Positions 11,363-22,560 of a stretch of 64,000 nt of DNA are shown here, piece by piece (position 1 is the first letter of the stretch; every line of letters begins with the position of its first letter). The stretch is from positions 96,464,501 to 96,528,500 of the forward strand of contig NC_060213.1 in NCBI RefSeq assembly GCF_021130785.1. The letters are read 5' to 3'. The notes beneath the pieces are model-generated. The model was not told the DNA's origin. It did no database searches and saw only the letters and a program-made list of their open reading frames with translations. Source of the DNA: Homalodisca vitripennis (taxonomy: Eukaryota > Arthropoda > Insecta > Hemiptera > Cicadellidae). Made by a program: the position numbers and the translations under genes.

Positions 11363-12660
11363 CTATGTAACAGTTAACTATTCTAATACACGCATGCTGT
11401 GGTGCAAGATCAACAATTCTAGGAACAGCTCGTGATACGCTTGTAGTGTAAAGTAGGCCTTGAAGACGTGTGGAACTCAGGTCATGAACTGGACTAAAAT
11501 CATCATGAAGGAGATCATGAAGCTACATGCCTGCAGACAAACAGATTTATCATTGAAAAATCACACGGATAAGGTATAATTATAATGCTATAAATATCGT
11601 AAGGAACAAATTTAGATACAGAAAATTATATATTGAATGTTTTTTGACAATGTTCACAGGGTTAAAATCCAAATGAGTTTAGAAAGCATATCTTACATCA
11701 GTAACCAGGTTATTGTTGACAGAAACTAAATCCAAAGCTGTGAATTCTACTGGAGAGTGAGCCAACTCCAGCATCAGTATTTCCAGCTAGAAAACAATTG
11801 TGATAAATAAAACCATATTTTAAAACCAAGTAAATTTAAATAATTTATACGACACAAAAATAATATGGACTATACAGTTTCATTAGATTTAAAGTACACT
11901 TTATACTAATAATTGAATAATAAATTCAATTTTCAAATTCAATAAAGTAATTGAATAATGTTTGCGAGATTAATAACTTACATAGAATTATACATCTAAA
12001 CATATTCGTGTTTAGCAATGCTTGTGGGTTACAATGGTTCATGATATGATAAATTATTAAAGAATAACATCAAGTTAAAGGGTTGTATTTTAGAAGTATT
12101 TATAGCCCTACAGTATTTATATATAAACAAGTCTTAAAAGTTATTTTATACCAGTTTTATAATTGAACTAAAAATTGTGCTATACTGTTAATTTCTCAAT
12201 ACTAAACATTTTCTGTTGTATATCAAATAGGCCTCATGTAACAATAGTGCAATTTTATTTATAAAGACAAACCCTGTTCACATTGAATAACAGCACCAAC
12301 GAATAGAATTAATTAAAATAATAAAATAACCTTTGGAGTGTATTTAATACAAAGAACAAATAGAACATTCAAATGCGTGTTCTCCAGTAGAAGATTTTAT
12401 TCCAACCACGTTCTCTTTTATTTCCTAAGACAAGTAGTTATTCCATTAAACGTTATTTATGTTTATTGTATAATTTCTTGCCGTAATTACTTTTTATTTT
12501 GTCAACTTGTAATATTTTGATTATACTAAGATGTACATAATTATTGTCGTAACTTTTGTTACTATGTTAAAACAGTAATTAGCTCTTTCATGATATTTGG
12601 TTAAATTTGTTAGTTGGTTCTTGCTTAGATGTATGTTACCTGTAATAAATAAAGTACGTT
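11363..12660. other. No recognisable gene
   Basis: AT-rich sequence with short meaningless open frames. It ends in AATAAA-rich sequence just before the (TG)n tract. Confidence 0.4.
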
Positions 12661-12672
12661 TGTGTAATAAAG

Positions 12673-12691
12673 GTGTGTGTGTGTGTGTGTG

Positions 12692-12740
<49 letters not shown>

Positions 12741-12850
12741 TCAATCTCGTAAAAATACTAATCTGATTGAATTGAAACTTTCATGGCATTCTTAGGGTCC
12801 CTGGTTAACATACAGGTTTACTCCTATTTTGAAAATCTCCCACACAAGGA
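12673..12850. repeat. (TG)n microsatellite followed by a probable transposon fragment
   Basis: TG repeats run from 12673 to about 12738, broken once by TTT. The following CTCAATCTCGTAAAAATACT, ATTGAAACTTTCATGG and GGTCCCTGGTTAACATAC segments resemble the generic ends of non-autonomous elements next to microsatellites in insect genomes. The family is not identified. Confidence 0.5.
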
Positions 12851-14475
12851 GGTAATAAATATTTATTGTTTGTAAAAGTCATGAACACTTTACAAATGTC
12901 TTGTTACGTGCAAGAGGTTTTCTTTTTCTGGGTTTGTTTTATTAGGATTTTTATCAAGTACAGCTAAATGTCATACTTTAATACAATATAAGTGTGTTCA
13001 CTGAAAATAGAGAAAATGTAACTTTAAGCTCCCTTTATAATAAGGATTTCTCTAGACTTTTCTAACATAATTCAATTGTTATTGGAATTGGAGTTATTTA
13101 ATAACGCACTATGAAATATTGAGAACATATTCAAGAAATTTCAGAGGTACTTGTAGAAAGCACTTTCACTCTCCGACTTTGGGCCCTACACACATTCCGA
13201 ACTGTAAATTTCGGAATATCCTTAGTGACTATCATTTATCTCAGGATTGTTTGGAGTTCCATTCAAAAATAATATGGTGTCACTGTTTTCAAAATGAAAT
13301 TCAGTGCAAAACCGCGGGTAACTGCTATTATACTATAGAATTATTAAATTAATCACGTATACAAGACCATATTTAAAAAATTCAAATTAGACAGTTAATG
13401 TAAACCTGTTTGCGGTATTGTAACTGGTATCCACCCATCGTCATCTTGCGGTCAATCTCCAAGGTCAAGGATTGGACCTAACAGAAAACAAAAATATCAT
13501 CTTTCATAAACACAATTTGAGACTAAAACTTGAATAAAGGCTAAAATCACTGTGTCTATGACGAGAACTACAAAAAGAAAAATATCATGATGACTACTGA
13601 TTTTTAGATAAGTTAGTTAAAGCACAAACATAACGATTTTTACAAAAGAGACTACGAAAATAACACGCATTTTTTAATATCACAAAACAGATATGAAACT
13701 TATTCTCAAATTCTAACAAGCATTCCATCATGTGGCTTGTAACAGGCTTCGCTGGGCTTGCATTGAATATTTCAAGTCTATAAAACATTTTATTTTTAGA
13801 TTCCCTACGGACATAAGAAAATTTCAGAAAATTTTACAACCCCCTGGCTGATAAAAGAGAAAATGTGCCTGCCTACTGAGTTATAGATTTCAGTGACACT
13901 CATCCAAACGCTATAGATAATCTTGCACCATCATATACTGTACCTCATTTTTATGTTTGAAAGTGAAGTTTCTCGAAAAATCTTAAGTAAAGATTAAATA
14001 TTCCTCGAGTTATCTTGCTTGTAGTTTGGCTACAGTACCTGTATTACTGCTCACTTGTTCTCAATTTGTTTACAAATTTATTTTTTACCGTAAATGTCTA
14101 TTTGCCGTCATGATCATAACCCACAAGACCAATGCCAAAGTATCCCCTAATTCCCAGCCAAATCCCATGCAAATCCATGGAGTTGCCATGCACATTAAAC
14201 TCGATGTTGCCTATATAGAAATGAAGGTTCATCAAACATATCAATGCTATATGACAGCTATTTCTCGAGTTATCTTTCCCACAGACAGAAACGAAATTTG
14301 CTAACACCTCACCTCGTGTTAGTGACATGCTTCACTAAACGCTCTATTATAAAATCTTACAATAATTAGAAAAAATATAACACAGTTTTATTTTATGTTT
14401 ACAAGTATTACCAATTTAAAGGCTGATATAACTAAACGAATTGTTTAATTGTTAGAAACCATTCTACATTTAAAA
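12851..14475. other. No confirmed gene; should contain the missing 3' end of the receptor gene if intact
   Basis: The receptor gene on the minus strand must continue below 14476 if it is functional. A minus-strand open frame at 14098-14328 has weak spacing similarity to the end of insect gustatory receptors but lacks the TYxxxxxQF signature, so I do not call it. Other frames here have no recognisable domain. Confidence 0.4.
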
Positions 14476-16682
14476 CCTGTGTTGTGTGTAAGGTGATATT
14501 TACTACTTACCGAACTGTTCAGCCTGTGTTGTGTGTAAGGTAATACTTACTACTTACCGAACTCTTCAGTCTGTATTGTGTGTTAGGTAATACTTACTAC
14601 TTACTGAACTCTTCAGTCTGTGTTGTGTGTTAGGTAATGTTCACTACTTACCGAACTGTTCAGTCTGTGTTGTGTGTAAGGTAATATTTACTACTTACAG
14701 AACTGTTCAGTCTGTGTTGTGTGTAAGGTAATACTTACTACTTACCGAACTCTTCAGTCTGTGTTGTGTGTAAGGTAATACTTACTACTTACCGAACTCT
14801 TCAGTCTGTGTTGTGTGTAAGGTAATGTTTACTACTTACCGAACTGTTCAGTCTGTGTTGTGTAAGTTAATATTTACTACTTACCGAACTGTTCAGTCTG
14901 TGTTGTGTGTAAGGTAATATTTACTACTTACCGAACTGTTCAGTCTGTGTTGTGTGTAAGGTAATATTTACTACTTACAGAACTGTTCAGTCTGTGTTGT
15001 GTGTAAGGTAATACTTACTACTTACAGAACTGTTCAGTCTGTGTTGTGTGTAAGGTAATACTTACTACTTACCGAACTGTTCAGTCTGTGTTGTGTGTAA
15101 GGTAATATTTACTACTTACAGAACTGTTCAGTCTGTGTTGTGTGTAAGGTAATACTTACTACTTACCGAACTCTTCAGTCTGTGTTGTGTGTAAGGTAAT
15201 ACTTACTACTTACCGAACTCTTCAGTCTGTGTTGTGTGTAAGGTAATGTTTACTACTTACAGAACTGTTCAGTCTGTGTTGTGTGTAAGGTAATACTTAC
15301 TACTTACCGAACTCTTCAGTCTGTGTTGTGTGTAAGGTAATATTTACTACTTACAGAACTGTTCAGTCTGTGTTGTGTGTAAGGTAATACTTACTACTTA
15401 CCGAACTCTTCAGTCTGTGTTGTGTGTAAGGTAATGTTTACTACTTACAGAACTGTTCAGTCTGTGTTGTGTGTAAGGTAATACTTACTACTTACCGAAC
15501 TCTTCAGTCTGTGTTGTGTGTAAGGTAATGTTTACTACTTACAGAACTGTTCAGTCTGTGTTGTGTGTAAGGTAATACTTACTACTTACCGAACTCTTCA
15601 GTCTGTGTTGTGTGTAAGGTAATGTTTACTACTTACAGAACTGTTCAGTCTGTGTTGTGTGTAAGGTAATACTTACTACTTACCGAACTCTTCAGTCTGT
15701 GTTGTGTGTAAGGTAATATTTACTACTTACAGAACTGTTCAGTCTGTGTTGTGTGTAAGGTAATACTTACTACTTACCGAACTCTTCAGTCTGTGTTGTG
15801 TGTAAGGTGATATTTACTACTTACCGAACTGTTCAGCCTGTGTTGTGTGTAAGGTAATACTTACTACTTACCGAACTCTTCAGTCTGTATTGTGTGTTAG
15901 GTAATACTTACTACTTACTGAACTCTTCAGTCTGTGTTGTGTGTTAGGTAATGTTCACTACTTACCGAACTGTTCAGTCTGTGTTGTGTGTAAGGTAATA
16001 TTTACTACTTACAGAACTGTTCAGTCTGTGTTGTGTGTAAGGTAATACTTACTACTTACCGAACTCTTCAGTCTGTGTTGTGTGTAAGGTAATACTTACT
16101 ACTTACCGAACTCTTCAGTCTGTGTTGTGTGTAAGGTAATGTTTACTACTTACCGAACTGTTCAGTCTGTGTTGTGTAAGTTAATATTTACTACTTACCG
16201 AACTGTTCAGTCTGTGTTGTGTGTAAGGTAATATTTACTACTTACCGAACTGTTCAGTCTGTGTTGTGTGTAAGGTAATATTTACTACTTACAGAACTGT
16301 TCAGTCTGTGTTGTGTGTAAGGTAATACTTACTACTTACAGAACTGTTCAGTCTGTGTTGTGTGTAAGGTAATACTTACTACTTACCGAACTGTTCAGTC
16401 TGTGTTGTGTGTTAGGTAATATTTACTACTTACAGAACTGTTCAGTCTGTGTTGTGTGTAAGGTAATACTTACTACTTACCGAACTCTTCAGTCTGTGTT
16501 GTGTGTAAGGTAATACTTACTACTTACCGAACTCTTCAGTCTGTGTTGTGTGTAAGGTAATGTTTACTACTTACCGAACTGTTCAGTCTGTGTTGTGTGT
16601 AAGGTAATATTTACTACTTACCGAACTGTTCAGTCTGTGTTGTGTGTAAGGTAATATTTACTACTTACCGAACTGTTCAGTC
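14476..16682 (-). repeat. 47-bp minisatellite (~47 units) expanded from the receptor splice-donor region
   Basis: The period is 47 bp (for example 14476 and 14523); 2207 bp hold about 47 units. One unit lacks 2 bp (GTGTTGTGTAAG). Main variants differ at CCGAACT/CAGAACT, CTCTTCAG/CTGTTCAG and ATACTTAC/ATATTTAC/ATGTTTAC. The first units (GGTGATATTT, CAGCCTGTG, TGTATTGTG, GTTCACTAC) recur in the same order 1314 bp later from about 15790, so a block of 28 units was duplicated. In receptor orientation each unit reads a short exon-like piece, then GTAAGT, then TTACCTTACACACAACACAG, which resembles a splice acceptor. The last unit merges with the exon end at 16669-16682. Confidence 0.95.
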
Positions 16683-17469
16683 TAGTCGCTGAACAAGCGA
16701 TGCTCAGTAGCTCGTACCAGATGAAGCCATGTGCGAAGACCGTAGCTATGGGGGCATGGTACTCATAACAGTCTACGATATAATGGAGACCATACAGTCG
16801 CCAATAGGCAGAGATCGACTGCAGGAAAATCAAAATCCCAGCCCCAAGTGAGTTGGCAACACGAAGTGAGTAGTTCCGGTTCAGTTTCTCGTTGTACTCG
16901 AACAGTTTCCTCAGTTGTAGAACCAACGTGAGTGGGTCATGATGTTCATCTGTTTGAACTGTGATGAGCTCTACCCTCTTAGACAGCATGTATATCAAGG
17001 CCGATACTCGGTAACATGTTATAATATTGATCAATACATCGACACCTTCCCAGGGTCTCTCGTATTCAAACACACATACTCGTAAGAACGAGATCAAGGA
17101 CAGGGGCAACAAGAAAGCAAAAATCGAAAAGAAAAAGTCTTTGCCATCACTCAGATGAAACCCTAGTGACTTGTCTAAATCTGTTATGTCTTCTATGCAG
17201 AGATCACTGGAACTGTCTTTTGTGAGTAATGTCCACACGTTATGACAGATTGATGTTAGATAGTAATACAAAGTTAAGCAAAGTAGAAATGTTCTTATGT
17301 CTGATACGTTTATGTGACTGGCTAAAATCCACAGTCCAAAGAAATTTATCGTCTCTATAGTTACTAGTACAGCTTTTGAAACCTTTGAATGTACCTTGTT
17401 TCTGCTAAGTTTTGGAAATGAAAGTTGAATTTTATCAAATAAATTTACAAATGCATGTTCTGATATCAT
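16669..17469 (-). CDS. Insect gustatory/chemosensory receptor, large 5' exon (partial gene)
   Basis: The exon encodes about 267 residues from an ATG at 17469, in phase 0, to a donor TCG|GTAAGT with GT at 16668-16667. Hydrophobic helices alternate with polar loops: about residues 33-50, 60-78, 112-132, 145-160, 208-228 and 240-255. The late segment AHGFIWYELLSIACSATRLN fits the sixth helix and the start of the conserved intracellular loop before the last helix in the insect gustatory receptor (7tm_7) family, whose proteins are usually about 350-450 residues with short phase-0 3' exons. Reading past the donor would add 12 residues from the minisatellite and then stop. The last helix and TYxxxxxQF motif were not found. 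Family assignment rests on topology and composition; ligand unknown. Loss of the 3' end would make this a pseudogene. Confidence 0.7.
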
Positions 17470-18085
17470 TTCTAACGGTGTGCATTATGGCTTAAGAACT
17501 TCGAAAGTTATAATTCAATACCAACAGAAATTGTTGCCACAACACACAGCATTTAGTTTAGAGCTCTTTGTTCGGTAAACAGATTAAGAATGAAAGTAAA
17601 CATCATCACCTTATTATAATATCCATACACATCAATTTGTAGGATGAATAGTAAAACAATTCTGCATTATATTTCTGACATTAATTTGATATTCATTAAA
17701 TGGCCGAAGTGTGTGTTCTAAACATTTAAAATTGCTGTTATTAAATTGGCCTTTTTACAGGTGTTCCAAAGGAGAATTGTCAGCTTATGCAATAGTATTT
17801 CATCATGGTCCCGGACACAAGTTTCCAATCCATAATAATAACCTTTAAATTTATAAATTATAACAACTCGTATTAATCCAAAATAAGATTTACTATACTC
17901 CTAAAAATGTACGTTCAAGAATAAAAACTCAAAATGAAAGTATTATTTTAGCGACAAAAACAGCTAATTCTTATAGACATGATACGCTAGGCTTAAATGG
18001 ACAAACTAACTATGCTTAAGCAATTTAACAGTTTATTTTGAAAACCTGTTTAAAATAACGTTGAATGTTCTTTATAAAAAATAAT
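17470..18085. other. Upstream region of the receptor gene
   Basis: AT-rich, no coding sequence recognised. The receptor promoter should lie here, but I see no feature that fixes a start site. Confidence 0.35.
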
Positions 18086-18088
18086 AAA

Positions 18089-18135
18089 AATTGCTCCGCT
18101 TAGACTCGAACTAGGATCTCTCACTTTCGATTGCT
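18089..18135 (-). repeat. tRNA-like relic (3' half, B box)
   Basis: On the minus strand the 3' half reads GTGAGAGATCC, then TAGTTCGAGTC and GCGGAGCAA. This matches the 3' half of the tRNA-like sequences at 57885-58215 (GTGAGATATCC, GGTTCGACTCC, GCGGAGCAA). It is probably a decayed member of the same tRNA-derived family. Confidence 0.5.
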
Positions 18136-20725
18136 TTCGATTTTTGACTCGTAATTAATGATATTAACTTCTAAATTAACAAAAATTATGGTTTCAGTGA
18201 AACAAATTTAAAATGTTTGCAGACCCATGTAGTTTTTACTACACAATTATAATAACTTTTTGTAAAACTCCACAAAGAACATTCTTGAGCGTTAGGTACA
18301 ACTGAATGTTTGCACTTGAATTCCTCTCCTTGGTGCCGGAATTGTTTTTATCATAACATTACCATCAAGTCTTGGTGTCTCTCGTAATTTAGGTTGATAC
18401 AATATTACAATTTTCTGTCTCTAATCACGCTTATTAGCTGTAAATTTAAAACTCGATGCCAAGTAGGAATGTGCCAATTTTTGGGATTATTCTCTTACAT
18501 CTCTTTACTAAATTATTATTCCTTAAAACATTAAGCAGCCAATATTCATTATTTTATATTTTTCTGCAGATTACAATATAGGATAGTACGATAAAACAGT
18601 AATAACGTTGTACACTGATTTTTATTGTGGCTGAGTTAAACACACACTTCCAGTATGCGGTGACAGCTGTCTCGTCTACGAAACCAAATTCCCGCGACCT
18701 GAGTCCGAAAGTATCAATTTTGTATTATTAAGTATTATTTTAGTAATAATACATAGTTATTAAACTGGAGCTTCTTGTAATATTAACGTATTGTACAGTA
18801 AATTATTAAAGTTATTAAGTTTATATTTTTTATGAATAGAGCCAATAGTGCAGTCGCACGCACTTAACCATTTAGTGAAGCATTTTTTTATATATTATTT
18901 TTTAACTTCTCGGTTTAAAGCTAATTAATAGGTGTTGTTTTGGTTTTTACTCTCGTTTACCAGCTTTCATGGCCATCAGCATGCAGCGGAGTCTAGTTAA
19001 AGGGCAATATTTTGTATGGAAAATTATTTGGAACACTTCGCGATTTTAACAAAGGAAATTTTGAAAAAATTTGCCATTGACTATGTTTTTTCTATATAAG
19101 TCAGTCAGCGATTCGTCACATATGAAATTAATGTCTTAACATAATGTTATATATAATTATTTATTATTATCAGCTACATGTTTTACAGTTTGAAAAGTAT
19201 AAAATTAGAGGTGAATGAGTCTGTACCGAAACAGTTTTTTTTTTAATAAGAGTAAAAATAGTTATAGGTGTAGAATTATTTATATCAATCAAACGTTTTC
19301 GTAATAATGAGTCCATAACTTTACTATAAAGCTGTGTAAGATTCCAGTAGTCAAGTCCGTGACAGCGTCAGATCCCAGACGCTACGCTTAGACGAACGTG
19401 AACTATAGTTGAATCAACCCTATCCAAAACCCATAGCTACGTTATGTGTAGAGTACCAGAACAATGAAACCTAGGTACATGATGAACCTACTTGGGATGT
19501 TCATATTAGAAGGGAAGACTGTCTTATCGTTAGCGGACTTCTGCCTGAACTCAATTCTAGCTAAGAGTTCTTGGAGAATACCATAGTAAACTCGGGGTAG
19601 TAGTGATATTGAGAAAAACAAATTCTTTTCAATGTTATTTTTAATTTGAAGTGTTTATTTTCCTTCTTATTTTTAAATTGCTTATATTTAATATAAAGTC
19701 TTGTTGAAGAGTGAAATTTTAGTCCGGAGGGATTAAGCATCAAGAAACTTGATTGACTTATTCATTTATTTTCAACTATGAAAAGTTTATTTCATTATTT
19801 TGTAATAATAAAATCCCTTAATTTGGTAGAGTTTTCCTGTTTTAGTTTGTCTGATTGTGTAAGAGGTATTTTAGTTTGTTTAATGTTATAAGTTATATTG
19901 CTCATATTACATATTATTTGAGTTGATAAACTTGATATACAATTATTTTTTAAGAGATAATATATTCTTATGATGGCTTGGTCGTTTGAATCTTATTTAC
20001 TTTCTATTAGAATATAATATTTTATAATAATAAAGATTAATATTTTATTTTAAATAATCTTTCTGCACCTTTATTTAAAATGTTTACAAATTGATTTAAA
20101 CATTTTCCCTTGCATACCAATGGTACAAATGAAAGATAGAAAAAAGGCCTTTTTTATATAGAAACCTGACAATAAGAAAGGTCTTTATTGTATTGTACTT
20201 TCTTCAAAGGGTCCCCAATACGTGATTAAATGCAATCTTATAAAATACATAAACTTGGCTACTAATATAGATATACACTAATATAGAGACTATTTTCAAA
20301 AGTTATCAGGTGGTAGGGTACTAGGATACCATTCTTCCTACTAAAATATAAACCAAAACAGAGTCCTTTCTATTTTTGGTAAAGTTTTACTACGAATTAA
20401 AGTTTTTACACAAAAGGAAATTGTTACCTTGGTTATAAATAAGGTAGCATTGCCAAAGCTCATTTGCTACTTTTGGATCATTTTTACAGATAAAGAGGGA
20501 CAGAACAAGAACTTGAACAACGTAAGTTACATATTCTGAATCTGTTAATTTCTTAATATATTGGAATTTAATGTATTAGTTAAAGGCATAATTAGGCATT
20601 ATATGACAACAATTTATATTCATAACTTTTCTTATACATTCCACAGTCTGGTAGCTTAGGCAAGTGAATTCTCTGACCCAATTTCATTACCAACAGAGGG
20701 CCTATAACCTTCCACAATAAGTTTA
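18136..20725. other. No recognisable gene
   Basis: Long AT-rich tract with short frames only, including an uninformative minus-strand frame at 19561-19743. I see no repeat family I can name. Confidence 0.4.
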
Positions 20726-20726
20726 A

Positions 20727-20985
20727 AAAAAAAGCAAAGAATGTCTTATTTTACCAGGCGAAGTTAGGGCTAAGAAGCCCTCTCTAACACTTAACCTGGG
20801 GACCAACGGCTTAAAGGTGACTTCCGAACCACCACCAATGGCCGGGCAGGCGGGCCGCTTGCAAAGACAGGATCGCTCAGCGGTCATCTATCCAAGCAGC
20901 AGCCACGCTCGACGTTGCTTGATCTGGTTATAATGTGGTAACGCGCTTGGTTGTCTTGCGCGCGTTTATCAGGTTATAAGTTACA
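20727..20985 (-). mobile_element. 5S rRNA-derived SINE (SINE3-like) fragment
   Basis: On the minus strand 20930-20876 reads AAGCAACGTCGAGCGTGG, then GCTTGGATAGATGACCGCTG, closely matching the internal promoter region of 5S rRNA. The sequence then leaves 5S and continues into a GC-rich tail (TCGGAAGTCACC, GGTTAAGTGTTAGAGAGGGC, CCTAACTTCGCCTGG) ending in AAAATAAGACATTC and a T-rich run at 20718-20733. A 5S head fused to a LINE-like tail is the structure of SINE3 elements. No intact 5S gene is present. Confidence 0.65.
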
Positions 20986-21183
20986 AGAAGTCGGTCTTCC
21001 CTTTAATGAAGTCTTACTGATAATACTTGTCACCAGTAGTAAAAAATTAGTTTTTTAATAAAAAAAATTTTTTTTATTTAATATTTATTAAATTCATCAC
21101 TAATATTGTATATGATGGTTACAATAGGATAGCTTAAAGTACAAATAATATCGGTACTCATTTTTAAAATATCTCTTAAACTA

Positions 21184-21186
<3 letters not shown>

Positions 21187-21231
<45 letters not shown>
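21187..21231. repeat. (TA)n tract, left flank of the long-TIR element
   Basis: Alternating TA runs directly into the element tip AAGTAGATAG. The same arrangement occurs at the other end, so the target duplication cannot be read. Confidence 0.9.
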
Positions 21232-21234
<3 letters not shown>

Positions 21235-21424
21235 TAGATAGTAATATGGCGGTTCTAGACCACTTTTGGGACAGTCAGAAAATCAACATAAAATACTGTT
21301 TAAAGGACAACAAACGAATCTGTAACTCACGAATGAAAAATTACCGAATCTATAGCTGTTTGCTTCTACTTTCTTGAGCTGTCAAATCAATCTATTTGAA
21401 ATGTCTGCTACGACGAAAAATCTT

Positions 21425-21730
21425 CTACTCTACAAAATTTATAGTAACACAGTCTTTATCTTTAATAGTCTTCTTTCCAGTAACAACCAAGTGTAATTTA
21501 TCATGTTTATTCAATTCTTTAATCTTTTTTTCATCCAAAACAGTCAAAAATCTATTTGGCAAATGTACTTTGAAATCTTCTAATTCTGCTATGATTGTAA
21601 GCCCGAATTTATCTTTCATTTTATCCAATGTCACAATTTTATACTTCTTATTTTCTTCTAATTCCATTAATTTCTTATATTCTTTGAACTTTAAATCACC
21701 AACCTCATTTAATTCCTTTAGTAGCTCCAT
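21425..21730 (-). CDS. Small element protein A (101 aa), left TIR copy
   Basis: The ATG at 21730 lies in the common TTTAAATGG context, which supports this start. The protein is lysine- and glutamate-rich, with MELLKELNEVGDLKFKEYKK at the N-terminus, KKYKIVTLDKMKDKFG in the middle, LPNRFLTVL at about residues 58-66 and a short beta-like C-terminal end. Alternating beta-like segments and small size would suit an OB-fold-like nucleic-acid-binding protein, but this is inference from composition. It diverges from the zinc-finger gene across a palindromic intergenic region. The copy at 31458-31763 is identical. The opposite-strand frame over the same bases (21396-21734) is a shadow. Confidence 0.7.
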   Translation of the reverse strand: MELLKELNEVGDLKFKEYKKLMELEENKKYKIVTLDKMKDKFGLTIIAELEDFKVHLPNRFLTVLDEKKIKELNKHDKLHLVVTGKKTIKDKDCVTINFVE

Positions 21731-21952
21731 TTAAATAAGGTAAAAATTTCTTAACTATGAATTTGAAAAAGTAATGATTTTTACTAGAATTTGACAGAGA
21801 TCAGCACAATTTGAAGTCTTAGTTTACAGATTTTTCTATAATAAATAGAAGAATCTATCACTGTTTCACTAGAAAATGTGCTGATTTCTGTCAAATTCTA
21901 GTAAAAATCATTACTTTTTCAAATTCATAGTTAAGAAATTTTCCCTATTTAA
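21731..21952. promoter_or_regulatory. Palindromic bidirectional promoter region (left TIR)
   Basis: The 222 bp between the two divergent start codons form an inverted repeat with arms of about 65 bp. The left arm (AAATTTCTTAACTATGAATT, AAAAGTAATGATTTTTAC, AATTTGACAG) is mirrored on the right, around a spacer of about 70 bp. Both genes therefore have near-identical upstream sequence and the same TTTAAATGG start context. Symmetry suggests co-ordinated divergent expression; a replication or packaging role is also possible. It is repeated at 31236-31457. Confidence 0.75.
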
Positions 21953-22267
21953 ATGGAGAGGAAAAAGGTATCATGTCCATACTGCAAAAAAGATGTTTTT
22001 GAACATCATTACACCAGGCATTATAATTCAAAGAATCATCTGAAAAATAAAGATATTTATGAAAAAGAACTAAATTATTTGAGGAATTGGGCTAAAGAAA
22101 ATCAAATTGTAGATCATGAAAAGATGTACAATATAGAAAAATTACGAGAATTAAAGAAAAACTTTAAGGAAGATAAAAAAGATCTCAATCTATTTAATGA
22201 TGAAAAATTCAATCAATCGCTGAAAAATTGTCCATTGAAACAAACGATAAAACTAAGTCTGAAATGA
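21953..22267 (+). CDS. Small C2H2-like zinc-finger protein B (104 aa), left TIR copy
   Basis: The ATG at 21953 follows CCCTATTTAA, the shared start context. Residues 8-29 form one zinc finger with Cys8, Cys11, His23 and His29. A charged, probably helical region follows. The last residues to the stop at 22265-22267 are less lysine/glutamate-rich, while another frame from about 22212 stays open to a TAG at about 22315 with composition like the upstream part. This suggests a frameshift near the CAATCAAT repeat or an overlapping reading. The same arrangement is in the other TIR. It may bind element DNA as a regulator; that is inference. Confidence 0.65.
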   Translation: MERKKVSCPYCKKDVFEHHYTRHYNSKNHLKNKDIYEKELNYLRNWAKENQIVDHEKMYNIEKLRELKKNFKEDKKDLNLFNDEKFNQSLKNCPLKQTIKLSLK

Positions 22268-22560
22268 TCGAAGAAATTGATAAAACTCTTAACGAAAAAC
22301 CTGAAAATATCAAATAGGTAAGAAAGGAGGGTTACTATACTACTTTTCAGCTGACCAAAAATTTATCAAGTTTTTGCAAAATTTCTCTAGAAATTTCTTA
22401 AATTTAACTAGGTTTTGCTGAAAATGTTGCATTTTTAATCAAATATTTAGGTGGAAAAATTTCAGCTGACCTCAAATTCTAACATAAATTGATATATTTT
22501 AAATATTTTTACCTAAATATTTACAAACTAAAAATCTTAGTTAAAATTTTTTCTTAATAA
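22268..22560 (+). promoter_or_regulatory. Repeat-bearing region upstream of the replication-like gene (left TIR)
   Basis: TTTCAGCTGACC occurs twice in direct orientation (22345-22356 and 22460-22471, 115 bp apart). AAATATTTAGGT (22441-22452) and ACCTAAATATTT (22511-22522) form a 12-nt inverted repeat with a 58-nt spacer. The region ends in TTTTTTCTTAATAA before the ATG at 22561. Direct and inverted repeats beside a Rep-like gene could be initiator binding sites or regulatory sites. The reverse copy is at 30628-30920. Confidence 0.5.

Noticed and set aside
14098..14328. Candidate terminal exon of the gustatory receptor (minus strand)
   Set aside because: Spacing of an EFNVHG...DLHG...GI stretch loosely recalls the end of the family, but the TYxxxxxQF signature and clear splice sites are missing. 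Left uncalled.
14476..16682. CRISPR-like regularly spaced array
   Set aside because: Units are contiguous 47-bp tandem copies without unique spacers, in a eukaryotic intron.
21396..21734. 112-aa frame antisense to protein A (and its mirror at 31454-31792)
   Set aside because: It covers the same bases as protein A, lacks the shared start context and is rich in Phe/Ser from antisense Lys/Glu codons.
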